NCBI RefSeq assembly: GCF_004125265.1
Contig: NZ_RDTE01000003.1
Span: forward strand, 1,674,001-1,738,000
Length of the DNA: 64,000 nt
Origin: Streptomyces lydicus
Lineage (GTDB): Bacteria > Actinomycetota > Actinomycetes > Streptomycetales > Streptomycetaceae
Reading direction: 5' to 3'
Made by a program: the position numbers and the translations under genes. A model generated the notes under the pieces. It searched no databases. It was not told the DNA's origin and was given only the letters and a program-made list of their open reading frames with translations. Positions 44,200-52,158 of this stretch are shown here, in pieces. Within the stretch, counting starts at the first letter, position 1; each line of letters opens with the position of its first letter.

Positions 44200-44784
44200 A
44201 TGAGCATCTCGGTCACCACGTGGTACCTCGAGCAGACCTCGCGCGCCGACCTGTCCCCCGCCGCGGGGCCGACGGCCGAGCAGGACATCCGGATCGTCCG
44301 CTCACAGATACCGTCGCCGGAATTCAGCCGCTTCCTCTATACGGCGGTGGGTGGCGATGTCACCTGGACCGACCGGCTGGGATGGCCGTACGCAGAGTGG
44401 ATGGCACACCTCGGACGCCCCGGGGTGGAGACCTGGGTGGCGTATGAGCATGGCACGCCGGCCGGGTTCGTCGAGCTGGCAGCGGAGGCGGACGGATCCG
44501 TGGAGATCGTTTACTTCGGCCTCGCCCCGGCTTTCCGGGGGCGCCGGATCGGCGGACACCTGCTCTCCCACGGCACCGAGCGGGCCTGGGATCTGGCCGA
44601 GCGGTGGCCGGAGCTGGCACCGACCAAGCGGGTGTGGGTGCACACGTGCAGCCTGGACGGTCAGCACGCGCGAGCCAACTACGAGCGGCGCGGCTTCCGG
44701 GTGTACGAGACCACGGTGACCGAGGAACCCGACGTACCGGCCCCCGGCCCCTGGCCCGGCGCGGGCCCCACGGAACCGGCGTAG
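44200..44784 (+). CDS. GNAT-family N-acetyltransferase
   Basis: 194 residues, ATG 44200. The GNAT acetyl-CoA site is clear: EIVYFGLAPAFRGRRIGGHLLSHGTERAW (about 103-131), with the R-G-R-R-I-G pyrophosphate loop. The C-terminal strand YERRGFRVYETT is typical. The N-terminal half (QTSRADLSPAAG; RFLYTAVGGDVTWTDRLGW) is specific to a subgroup of unknown substrate. It stands alone, with about 300 bp upstream toward the divergent ABC operon. Confidence 0.9.
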   Translation: MSISVTTWYLEQTSRADLSPAAGPTAEQDIRIVRSQIPSPEFSRFLYTAVGGDVTWTDRLGWPYAEWMAHLGRPGVETWVAYEHGTPAGFVELAAEADGSVEIVYFGLAPAFRGRRIGGHLLSHGTERAWDLAERWPELAPTKRVWVHTCSLDGQHARANYERRGFRVYETTVTEEPDVPAPGPWPGAGPTEPA

Positions 44785-44951
44785 CCGACAGGACCGGCGT
44801 GGCCGACGCAGCCGGCAAGGCCGGCGAGCTCCGCGGAGCCGACGGGATCCGCGGAGCCGCCCCCCTCCCCCACCGGCACGCCCGCCGGCGAGTGACCGAC
44901 ACCACACCGTCTCGCCATGCGAGACCCAGGTGTCCGGATTCTGGATGACGG

Positions 44952-44981
44952 TGGACTGGCCGGAGAGCGGCGTGCCAGGCT
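44952..44981 (+). promoter_or_regulatory. Promoter of the sulfur-assimilation leader
   Basis: TGGACT (44952-44957), an 18-base spacer and CAGGCT (44976-44981) lie so that transcription would start at or next to the ATG at 44988. This predicts a leaderless transcript. Confidence 0.6.
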
Positions 44982-44987
44982 TCCGTC

Positions 44988-45071
44988 ATGTCTCGAGCTG
45001 GAATTGCCTTGGTGAGTCGGCGGCACGTCGACCTCGGCCGCATGTCCAGCGCCATTTGTCGGGCGCGCTGA
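44988..45071 (+). CDS. 27-residue putative leader peptide with a late cysteine codon
   Basis: The peptide begins MSRAGIALVSRRHVDLG and ends RMSSAICRAR. This is the sequence style of short Streptomyces leader peptides found before sulfur and other nutrient genes. It lies 215 bp before the sulfite reductase start, after a leaderless-type promoter. The Cys codon four residues from the end suggests ribosome stalling when Cys-tRNA is short, allowing transcription into the sulfur operon; this is inference from known actinobacterial cysteine attenuators. The gap 45072-45286 has GC-rich hairpin potential (for example CAGGGG and CCCCTG near 45083-45105) and no other gene. Confidence 0.8.
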   Translation: MSRAGIALVSRRHVDLGRMSSAICRAR

Positions 45072-45286
45072 GGCTGCACCCAGCAGGGGCCCCTCGACCC
45101 CTGGCAGCACCCGGCACCACCGCATCTCACGCCGTCCCCATCGTCGCGGACGCGCTGACACCCCTCGACCCGCAGGCCTTCCGACGCGTTTGCCACGCGC
45201 CGTATTCCGGTATGCCTGCGCAGGTCAGCGCGGGTACTCAGCGCCCCGTCGGCATTCCTTGAGCCCGCCCAGAAGGACGTACACCC

Positions 45287-46984
45287 ATGGCCGCCTCCCC
45301 CGAACGTCCCGCAGCTGCCACGACCCGCCGCAAGGCCGGACGCCACCGCGGCGAGGGCCAGTGGGCCGTGGGCCACCACACGCCGCTCAACGGCAACGAG
45401 CAGTTCAAGAAGGATGACGACGGTCTCAATGTGCGGACCCGCATTGAGACGATCTACTCCAAGTCGGGTTTCGACTCCATCGACCCCAACGATCTGCGCG
45501 GGCGGATGCGTTGGTGGGGCCTCTACACCCAGCGCAAGCCCGGGATCGACGGCGGCAAGACCGCGATCCTGGAGCCGGAGGAGCTGGACGACAAGTACTT
45601 CATGCTGCGGGTGCGCATCGACGGCGGACGCCTGAGCGTGGCCCAGCTGCGCGCCATCGGCGAGGTCTCCGAGCAGTACGCCCGCGGCACCGCGGACATC
45701 ACCGACCGGCAGAACATCCAGCTGCACTGGATCCGCATCGAGGACGTCCCCGCCATCTGGGAGAAGCTGGAGGCCGTGGGCCTGTCCACGACCGAGGCCT
45801 GCGGCGACTGCCCGCGCGTGATCATCGGCTCCCCGGTGGCCGGCATCGCGGCGGACGAGATCATCGACGGCACCCCGGCCGTCGACGAGATCCACGAGCG
45901 CTACATCGGCAGCAAGGAATTCTCCAACCTGCCGCGGAAGTTCAAGACGGCGATCTCCGGCTCGCCCGTCCAGGACGTGGTCCACGAGATCAACGACGTG
46001 GCGTTCGTCGGCGTCGTCCACCCCGAGCACGGCCCCGGCTTCGACCTCTGGGTCGGCGGCGGCCTGTCCACCAACCCCAAGCTCGCCCAGCGCCTGGGCA
46101 CCTGGGTGCCGCTGGACGAGGTCGCCGACGTGTGGGCCGGCGTCGTCGGCATCTTCCGGGACTACGGCTACCGCCGGCTGCGCACCCGCGCCCGGCTGAA
46201 GTTCCTGATGGCCGACTGGGGCCCGGAGAAGTTCCGCCAGGTGCTGGAGGACGAGTACCTGCAGCGCAAGCTGGCCAACGGCCCCGCTCCCGAGGAGCCG
46301 GTCTCCACGTGGCGCGACCACATCGGGGTGCACCGGCAGCAGGACGGCCGCTTCTACGTGGGCTTCGCCCCGCGGGTGGGCCGGGTCGACGGCACCACCC
46401 TCACCAAGATCGCCGAACTGGCCGCCGCCCACGGCTCCGACCGGCTGCGCACCACCGTCGAGCAGAAGATGATCGTCCTCGACGTCGAGCAGGACCAGGT
46501 CGACGGGCTGGTCGCCGGGCTGGAGGCGCTGGACTTCCAGGTCACCCCCTCGCCGTTCCGGCGCGGCACGATGGCCTGCACCGGTATCGAGTTCTGCAAG
46601 CTGGCCATCGTCGAGACCAAGGGCCGTGGCGCCTCGCTGATCGACGAACTGGAGCGCCGGATGCCGGACTTCCGGGAGCCGGTCACCATCAACCTCAACG
46701 GCTGCCCGAACGCCTGCGCCCGTATCCAGGTCGCGGACATCGGTCTCAAGGGCCAGCTGGTCCTGGACGACGACGGCAACCAGGTCGAGGGCTACCAGGT
46801 ACACCTGGGCGGCGCGCTGGGCCTGGAGGCCGGCTTCGGCCGCAAGGTCCGCGGTCTGAAGGTCACCGCCGATGAACTCCCCGACTACGTCGAGCGGGTG
46901 CTGCGCAACTTCGAGGCGCAGCGCGAGGAGGACGAGCGGTTCGCCCAGTGGGCTGCCCGTGCGGAAGAGGGTGCGCTGAAGTGA
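45287..46984 (+). CDS. sir: Ferredoxin-dependent sulfite reductase (SirA/NirA family)
   Basis: 565 residues, ATG 45287 after AGAAGGA. Two nitrite/sulfite reductase repeats are present; the siroheme-[4Fe-4S] ligands are Cys431 and Cys437 (ACTGIEFC) and Cys473 and Cys477 (NGCPNAC). The MRWWGLYTQRKPGID segment and the ACGDCPR segment provide the Tyr and Cys that form a covalent pair in mycobacterial SirA. It reduces sulfite to sulfide with ferredoxin electrons. It leads the operon of sulfate activation genes, and a sirohydrochlorin chelatase downstream can help make its siroheme. The product could in principle use nitrite, but the operon argues for sulfite. Confidence 0.96.
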   Translation: MAASPERPAAATTRRKAGRHRGEGQWAVGHHTPLNGNEQFKKDDDGLNVRTRIETIYSKSGFDSIDPNDLRGRMRWWGLYTQRKPGIDGGKTAILEPEELDDKYFMLRVRIDGGRLSVAQLRAIGEVSEQYARGTADITDRQNIQLHWIRIEDVPAIWEKLEAVGLSTTEACGDCPRVIIGSPVAGIAADEIIDGTPAVDEIHERYIGSKEFSNLPRKFKTAISGSPVQDVVHEINDVAFVGVVHPEHGPGFDLWVGGGLSTNPKLAQRLGTWVPLDEVADVWAGVVGIFRDYGYRRLRTRARLKFLMADWGPEKFRQVLEDEYLQRKLANGPAPEEPVSTWRDHIGVHRQQDGRFYVGFAPRVGRVDGTTLTKIAELAAAHGSDRLRTTVEQKMIVLDVEQDQVDGLVAGLEALDFQVTPSPFRRGTMACTGIEFCKLAIVETKGRGASLIDELERRMPDFREPVTINLNGCPNACARIQVADIGLKGQLVLDDDGNQVEGYQVHLGGALGLEAGFGRKVRGLKVTADELPDYVERVLRNFEAQREEDERFAQWAARAEEGALK

Positions 46985-47015
46985 GCGAGCGCACCGAGGC
47001 TGAGCGGGGGGCACA

Positions 47016-47204
47016 GTGAGTGAGCGTGCGGCGCCGTTCTACTGCCCGTACTGCGGGGACGAGGACCTGCGGCCCTCGGAGGAGGGTCACGGTGCGTGGG
47101 AATGCCGGTCCTGCAGTCGCGCGTTCCGGCTGAAGTTCCTGGGGCTGCTGACGCCGGGAAGCACCGGCCGGCCCCCTTCCGCTTCCGACGGAGGTACTCC
47201 GTGA
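47016..47204 (+). CDS. Small zinc-ribbon protein of the sulfite reductase operon
   Basis: 62 residues from GTG 47016. Two CxxC pairs, FYCPYCGDEDL (residue 9 on) and WECRSCSRAFRLKFLG, form a rubredoxin- or zinc-ribbon-like knuckle. It lies 31 bp after the sulfite reductase gene and overlaps cysH by 4 bp (GTGA), so it is firmly part of the operon. A role as electron carrier or reductase accessory is plausible but unproven. Confidence 0.85.
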   Translation: MSERAAPFYCPYCGDEDLRPSEEGHGAWECRSCSRAFRLKFLGLLTPGSTGRPPSASDGGTP

Positions 47205-47893
47205 CCACCGCAACCGACCTTCAGCAGCTCGCCGAGCAGGCGGGCCGCGATCTGGAGGACGCGCCCGCCCTGGCCATCCTGGAATGGGCCGCCGAGACCT
47301 TCGGTCCGCGCTTCTGCGTCACCTCCTCCATGGAGGACGCGGTCGTCGCGCACCTGGCCTCGCGGGCCTTCCCCGGCGTGGACGTGGTCTTCCTGGACAC
47401 CGGCTACCACTTCCCCGAGACCCTGGGGACCCGGGACGCGGTGGCCGAGGTGATGGACGTCAACGTCCGCACCCTGACGCCGCGCCAGACGGTCGCCGAG
47501 CAGGACGCCGAGCACGGCCCGAGACTGCACGACCGCGACCCGGACCTGTGCTGCGCGCTGCGCAAGGTCAAGCCGCTCGAAGAGGGCCTGGCCGGCTACG
47601 ACGCCTGGGCGACGGGCCTGCGCCGGGATGAGTCGCCCACCCGGGCGAACACCCCGGTCGTCGGCTGGGACCCCAAGCGGCGCAAGGTGAAGGTCTCCCC
47701 GATCGCCCGCTGGACGCAGGCCGATGTGGACGCGTACGTGAACGAGCACGGGGTGCTCACCAACCCGTTGCTGACGGACGGCTACGCCTCCGTGGGCTGC
47801 GCGCCCTGCACCCGCCGGGTGCTGGAGGGCGAGGACGCCAGGGCCGGCCGCTGGGCCGGCAGCAACAAGACCGAGTGCGGGCTGCACGGATGA
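47201..47893 (+). CDS. cysH: Assimilatory APS/PAPS reductase, [4Fe-4S] type
   Basis: 230 residues, GTG 47201 with GGAGG upstream. The PP-loop fold (FGPRFCVTSSMEDAVVAHL; VVFLDTGYHFPETL) binds the adenylyl-sulfate. The paired cysteines DLCCALRK and CAPCTRR form the CC...CxxC [4Fe-4S] site and the C-terminal ECGLHG holds the catalytic Cys. Enzymes with this cluster generally reduce APS directly, with PAPS as a poorer substrate. It feeds sulfite to the reductase upstream. Confidence 0.95.
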   Translation: MTTATDLQQLAEQAGRDLEDAPALAILEWAAETFGPRFCVTSSMEDAVVAHLASRAFPGVDVVFLDTGYHFPETLGTRDAVAEVMDVNVRTLTPRQTVAEQDAEHGPRLHDRDPDLCCALRKVKPLEEGLAGYDAWATGLRRDESPTRANTPVVGWDPKRRKVKVSPIARWTQADVDAYVNEHGVLTNPLLTDGYASVGCAPCTRRVLEGEDARAGRWAGSNKTECGLHG

Positions 47894-47913
47894 CCGAGCA
47901 TCAGGAGATATCC

Positions 47914-48447
47914 ATGACGGGCGCCACGATCTGGCTGACCGGTCTGCCGAGCGCGGGCAAGACGACCCTCGCGCACGAACTGGCCGGGAAGCTGCGCGGC
48001 GACGGCCACCGCGTCGAGGTGCTGGACGGCGACGAGATCCGCGAGTTCCTGTCCGCCGGCCTCGGCTTCACCCGCGAGGACCGGCACACCAACGTCCAGC
48101 GGATCGGCTTCGTGGCCGAACTGCTGGCGAGCAACGGCGTCAAGGCGCTGGTGCCGGTGATCGCGCCGTACGCGGACAGCCGGGAGGCCGTACGGGGGCG
48201 CCACCAGAGCGAGGGCACCCCCTACCTGGAGGTGCATGTGGCCACGCCCGTCGAGGTGTGCTCCGAGCGGGATGTGAAGGGGCTCTACGCCAAGCAGGCG
48301 GCCGGTGAGATCTCCGGTCTGACCGGCGTGGACGACCCGTACGAGGCGCCCGCCTCACCCGACCTGCGCATCGAGTCGCACACCCAGACCGTGCAGGAGT
48401 CCGCGGCGGCACTGCATGCGCTGCTCACCGAAAGGGGACTGGCATGA
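47914..48447 (+). CDS. cysC: Adenylylsulfate (APS) kinase
   Basis: 177 residues. ATG 47914 with AGGAG 6 bases upstream is preferred; ATG 47890, overlapping the cysH stop, is an alternative. P-loop WLTGLPSAGKTTLA (residues about 6-19), the APS-binding LDGDEIREFLSAGLGFTREDR, and YADSREAVR match CysC. It phosphorylates APS to PAPS. Its stop overlaps the cysD start. Having both this kinase and a cluster-type cysH suggests PAPS is also wanted as a sulfo donor. Confidence 0.95.
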   Translation: MTGATIWLTGLPSAGKTTLAHELAGKLRGDGHRVEVLDGDEIREFLSAGLGFTREDRHTNVQRIGFVAELLASNGVKALVPVIAPYADSREAVRGRHQSEGTPYLEVHVATPVEVCSERDVKGLYAKQAAGEISGLTGVDDPYEAPASPDLRIESHTQTVQESAAALHALLTERGLA

Positions 48448-49388
48448 CGACCGTCACGGCCGTGACCGGGAACGCCGAGGACGCCGACAACCCGTACGCC
48501 CTCTCCCACCTCGACGCCCTGGAGTCGGAGGCGGTGCACATCTTCCGTGAGGTGGCGGGTGAGTTCGAGCGGCCGGTGATCCTGTTCTCCGGCGGCAAGG
48601 ACTCCATCGTCATGCTGCACCTGGCGCTGAAGGCGTTCGCGCCGGCCGCGGTGCCGTTCTCGCTGCTGCACGTCGACACCGGGCACAACTTCCCCGAGGT
48701 CCTGGACTACCGCGACCGTACGGTGGAGCGGCACGGTCTGCGGCTGCACGTCGCCTCCGTGCAGGACTTCATCGACCGCGGTGAGCTGCGCGAGCGCCCC
48801 GACGGCACCCGCAACCCGCTGCAGACCGTCCCGCTGCTGGACGCCATCGACAAGGGCCGCTTCGACGCGGTCTTCGGCGGCGGCCGCCGGGACGAGGAGA
48901 AGGCGCGCGCCAAGGAGCGGGTGTTCTCGCTGCGCGACGAGTTCGGCGGCTGGGACCCGCGCCGCCAGCGCCCCGAGCTGTGGCAGCTCTACAACGGCAA
49001 GCACTCCCCCGGCGAGCACGTCCGCGTCTTCCCGCTGTCCAACTGGACCGAGCTGGACGTGTGGCAGTACATCGCCCGCGAGAAGATCGAGCTGCCCGCC
49101 ATCTACTACGCCCACGAGCGCGAGGTCTTCGCCCGCAGCGGTATGTGGCTCTCCCCCGGCGAGTGGGGCGGCCCCAAGGACGGCGAGAGCCTGGAGCGGC
49201 GGCAGGTGCGCTACCGCACCGTCGGCGACATGTCCTGCACCGGTGCCGTCGACTCCGACGCCGACACCATCGAGGCGGTGATCGCGGAGATCGCCGCGTC
49301 CCGGCTCACCGAGCGGGGCGCCACCAGGGCCGACGACAAGATGTCCGAGGCCGCCATGGAGGACCGCAAGCGCGAGGGGTACTTCTAA
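48444..49388 (+). CDS. cysD: Sulfate adenylyltransferase subunit 2
   Basis: 314 residues, ATG 48444 overlapping cysC. The PP-loop FSGGKDSIVMLHLALKAF (about 50-67), HVDTGHNFPEVLDYRD, and GGGRRDEEKARAKER are the CysD signatures. With CysN it makes APS from ATP and sulfate, driven by GTP hydrolysis. The next gene starts one base after its stop. Confidence 0.97.
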   Translation: MTTVTAVTGNAEDADNPYALSHLDALESEAVHIFREVAGEFERPVILFSGGKDSIVMLHLALKAFAPAAVPFSLLHVDTGHNFPEVLDYRDRTVERHGLRLHVASVQDFIDRGELRERPDGTRNPLQTVPLLDAIDKGRFDAVFGGGRRDEEKARAKERVFSLRDEFGGWDPRRQRPELWQLYNGKHSPGEHVRVFPLSNWTELDVWQYIAREKIELPAIYYAHEREVFARSGMWLSPGEWGGPKDGESLERRQVRYRTVGDMSCTGAVDSDADTIEAVIAEIAASRLTERGATRADDKMSEAAMEDRKREGYF

Positions 49389-49389
49389 C

Positions 49390-50799
49390 ATGAGCACGAA
49401 CACGACTGCGGGCACGAGTACGGGCGCGGCCGGCATCATCGAGGCGGGTGCCACCTCGCTGCTGCGCTTCGCCACCGCGGGCTCCGTCGACGACGGCAAG
49501 TCCACGCTGGTGGGCCGGCTGCTGCACGACTCCAAGTCGGTGCTCACCGACCAGCTGGAGGCCGTCGAGCGCGCCTCCCTGGGCCGCGGGCAGGAGACGC
49601 CCGACCTGGCGCTGCTGACCGACGGGCTGCGCGCCGAGCGCGAGCAGGGCATCACCATCGATGTCGCCTACCGCTACTTCGCCACCCCGCGGCGCCGGTT
49701 CATCCTGGCGGACACCCCCGGGCATGTGCAGTACACCCGCAACATGGTCACCGGCGCCTCCACCGCCGAGCTGGCCGTGGTGCTGGTCGACGCCCGCAAC
49801 GGCGTGGTCGAGCAGACCCGCCGGCACGCCGCGGTCGCCGCCCTGCTGCGCGTCCCGCATGTGGTGCTGGCCGTCAACAAGATGGACCTGGTCGACTACG
49901 CCGAGCCCGTCTTCGCCGCCATCGCCGAGGAGTTCACGACCTACGCGGCCTCGCTGGGCGTCCCGGGCTGGAGGTCTGGGGGGAACCTCCAGGACAAGTG
50001 GTGCACCGCCATCCCGATCTCGGCGCTGGCCGGCGACAACGTGGTGTCGCCGTCCGCGAACATGGACTGGTACGGCGGCCCCACCGTGCTGGAGCACCTG
50101 GAGACCGTGCCCGTCGTCGACGACCCGTCACAGGACCCGGCGCGCTTCCCGGTCCAGTACGTCATCCGTCCGCAGACCGCCGAGCACCCCGACTACCGCG
50201 GCTACGCGGGCCAGATCGCCTCCGGTGTGCTGCGCGTCGGCGACGCCGTCACCGCCCTGCCCTCGGGCCGCACCAGCACCATCGAGGCGATCGACGCCCT
50301 GGGCCAGGCCGTGGACGCCGCCTGGGCACCGCAGTCGGTCACCGTCCGCCTCACCGACGACCTCGACATCTCACGCGGTGACCTGATCGCCCCTACGGCC
50401 ACCGCGCCGGACCTCTCGCAGGACATCGAGGCCACCGTCTGCCACGTGGCGGACCGTCCCCTGACCGTCGGCCAGCGGGTGCTGCTCAAGCACACCACCC
50501 GCACCGTGAAGGCCCTGGTCAAGGACATCCCGTCCCGTCTCACCCTGGACGATCTCTCCCCGCACCCGGCCCCCGGCGAACTCGCCGCCAACGACATCGG
50601 CCGCGTCACCCTCCGCACCGCCGAACCCCTGGCCCTGGACGCCTACGCCGACTCCCGCCGCACCGGCTCCTTCCTCCTGATCGACCCGGCAGACGGTACG
50701 ACCCTGACCGCGGGGATGGCGGGCAACGCCTTCGCCGAGGCGGCCGCCGAGGCCGCTGTGGCCGACGGCGCGGACGACGACGAGGGATGGGACTTCTGA
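49390..50799 (+). CDS. cysN: Sulfate adenylyltransferase subunit 1 (GTPase)
   Basis: 469 residues, ATG 49390. EF-Tu-like GTPase motifs: GSVDDGKSTLVGRLL (G1), DTPGHVQYTRN (G3), NKMDLVDY (G4). Beta-barrel domains II and III follow to about residue 450. It drives the CysD reaction. Between LGVP and TAIPISALAGDN there are about 12 extra residues (GWRSGGNLQDKWC) encoded by a stretch holding an 8-bp inverted repeat (49968-49992); most CysN proteins I know run straight through here. The frame is kept, so the protein is probably still active. Confidence 0.96.
   Translation: MSTNTTAGTSTGAAGIIEAGATSLLRFATAGSVDDGKSTLVGRLLHDSKSVLTDQLEAVERASLGRGQETPDLALLTDGLRAEREQGITIDVAYRYFATPRRRFILADTPGHVQYTRNMVTGASTAELAVVLVDARNGVVEQTRRHAAVAALLRVPHVVLAVNKMDLVDYAEPVFAAIAEEFTTYAASLGVPGWRSGGNLQDKWCTAIPISALAGDNVVSPSANMDWYGGPTVLEHLETVPVVDDPSQDPARFPVQYVIRPQTAEHPDYRGYAGQIASGVLRVGDAVTALPSGRTSTIEAIDALGQAVDAAWAPQSVTVRLTDDLDISRGDLIAPTATAPDLSQDIEATVCHVADRPLTVGQRVLLKHTTRTVKALVKDIPSRLTLDDLSPHPAPGELAANDIGRVTLRTAEPLALDAYADSRRTGSFLLIDPADGTTLTAGMAGNAFAEAAAEAAVADGADDDEGWDF
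49968..49992. repeat. Palindromic element in frame inside cysN
   Basis: CTGGAGGT (49968-49975) and ACCTCCAG (49985-49992) flank a 9-base G-rich loop. It coincides with an apparent insertion relative to typical CysN proteins. Confidence 0.65.
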
Positions 50800-50801
50800 G
50801 C

Positions 50802-50903
50802 ATGCTCCAGGACGTGTTCTCGACCTTCGCGAAGGAGGGCGGCCGCATCGGCAGCGGCGCCCTGGGCAGCGGGCAGGGCGGAGTCGGCCGATGTGTCCGC
50901 TGA
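50802..50903 (+). CDS. Possible 33-residue peptide between cysN and ssuA
   Basis: ATG 50802 lies 2 bp after the cysN stop and opens a Gly-rich peptide ending GRCVR, with a cysteine codon three from the stop. There is no good ribosome site, but coupling to cysN termination is possible. A 6-bp hairpin follows at 50962-50979, before ssuA. It could be a second attenuator leader or chance. Confidence 0.35.
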   Translation: MLQDVFSTFAKEGGRIGSGALGSGQGGVGRCVR

Positions 50904-50961
50904 CGATGCACGGCTCCGTATCCCCCACACCCCCCTTCCGAAGATCCATCGATCTGCCGGG

Positions 50962-50979
50962 CGCGCCCTAGAAGGCGCG
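50962..50979 (+). terminator. Short hairpin upstream of ssuA
   Basis: CGCGCC (50962-50967) and GGCGCG (50974-50979) with loop CTAGAA. It lies 34 bp before the ssuA start and may act as an attenuator or weak terminator. Confidence 0.45.
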
Positions 50980-51012
50980 TACTGACCCGGCCCTCCGAGA
51001 GGACCCCCTCCC

Positions 51013-52122
51013 GTGTCTGCCGTTCGTCACCGCCTGCTGGCGGCCGCCACCGCCGTCCCGCTCCTGATCGGGGCGCTGGGCGCCTGCGGTTACGGTTCCG
51101 AGGCCAAGAAGGACACCGCGGCCGGTGTCGCGCCCAAGGGCGCCAAGACCGACGGGCTCGATCACCTCACGATCGGGTTCTTCGGCAACACCACCCATGC
51201 GACTCCCCTGATCGGCCTCCAGAACGGTGCGTTCCAGAAGGAACTGGGCGGCACCGAGGTGAAGGCCGCCCCCTTCAACGCGGGCCCCGCCGAGATCGAG
51301 GCGCTGAACTCGGGCGCCGTCGACATCGGCTGGATCGGCCCCTCCCCCGCGATCAACGGCTACGTCAAGTCGCACGGCAAGAGCCTGAAGATCATTGGCG
51401 GTTCGGCCTCCGGCGGTGTCTCGCTGGTGGTCAACCCCAAGAAGATCAAGAGCCTGAACGATCTCAAGGGCAAGAAGATCGCGACCCCGCAGCTGGGCAA
51501 CACCCAGGACGTCGCGCTGCTGAATTACCTGTCGGGCAAGGGCCTCAAGGTCGACCCCACCACCGGCAAGGGCGATGTCACCGTTCAGCGCACCGACAAC
51601 AAGGTGACGCCGACCGTCTTCCAGCAGGGCGGGATCGACGGCGCGTGGGTGCCCGAGCCCACCGCTTCCAAGCTCGTCGCCGAGGGCGGCAAGACGCTGC
51701 TGGACGAGAAGAAGCTGTGGAAGGACGGGAAGTTCGTCATCACGAACATGATCGTCTCGCAGAAGTTCCTCAAGGCGCACCCCAAGGCCGTCGAGGCGGT
51801 GCTGCGGGCCTCGGTGAAGACCAACGCCTGGATCCGGTCGCACCCGGCCGAGGCGAAGAAGGCCCTCAACGACAAGCTCGCCTCCCCGGACGTGGCCGGC
51901 AAGGCGCTGCCGCAGAACGTCCTCGACCCGGCGTTCAAGAACGTCGATGTCACCGATGACCCGCTGGCCGCCACCCTCCACGAGGAGGCGGACCACGCCG
52001 TCAAGGCGGGTCTGCTCAAGAAGCCCGACCTCAAGGGCATCTACGACCTCACGCTGCTCAACAAGGTGCTGAAGTCCGAGGGCCAGCAGCCGGTCTCCGA
52101 CGCCGGACTCGGCAGCAAGTAG
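51013..52122 (+). CDS. ssuA: Aliphatic sulfonate ABC transporter substrate-binding lipoprotein
   Basis: 369 residues, GTG 51013. A lipoprotein signal ends at Cys25 (IGALGAC). The mature part is an NMT1/SsuA-like periplasmic-binding fold: DHLTIGFFGNTTHATPLIGLQNGAFQKELG near the start, DIGWIGPSPAINGY, and KKIATPQLGNTQD. It should capture sulfonates or a related sulfur source outside the membrane. Its place after cysDN and before an ABC ATPase and permease supports a sulfur role. The exact ligand is not defined. Confidence 0.92.
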   Translation: MSAVRHRLLAAATAVPLLIGALGACGYGSEAKKDTAAGVAPKGAKTDGLDHLTIGFFGNTTHATPLIGLQNGAFQKELGGTEVKAAPFNAGPAEIEALNSGAVDIGWIGPSPAINGYVKSHGKSLKIIGGSASGGVSLVVNPKKIKSLNDLKGKKIATPQLGNTQDVALLNYLSGKGLKVDPTTGKGDVTVQRTDNKVTPTVFQQGGIDGAWVPEPTASKLVAEGGKTLLDEKKLWKDGKFVITNMIVSQKFLKAHPKAVEAVLRASVKTNAWIRSHPAEAKKALNDKLASPDVAGKALPQNVLDPAFKNVDVTDDPLAATLHEEADHAVKAGLLKKPDLKGIYDLTLLNKVLKSEGQQPVSDAGLGSK

Positions 52123-52158
52123 CCCCGTCGCACCGCTTTTCCCCAGGAGGTGACACCG

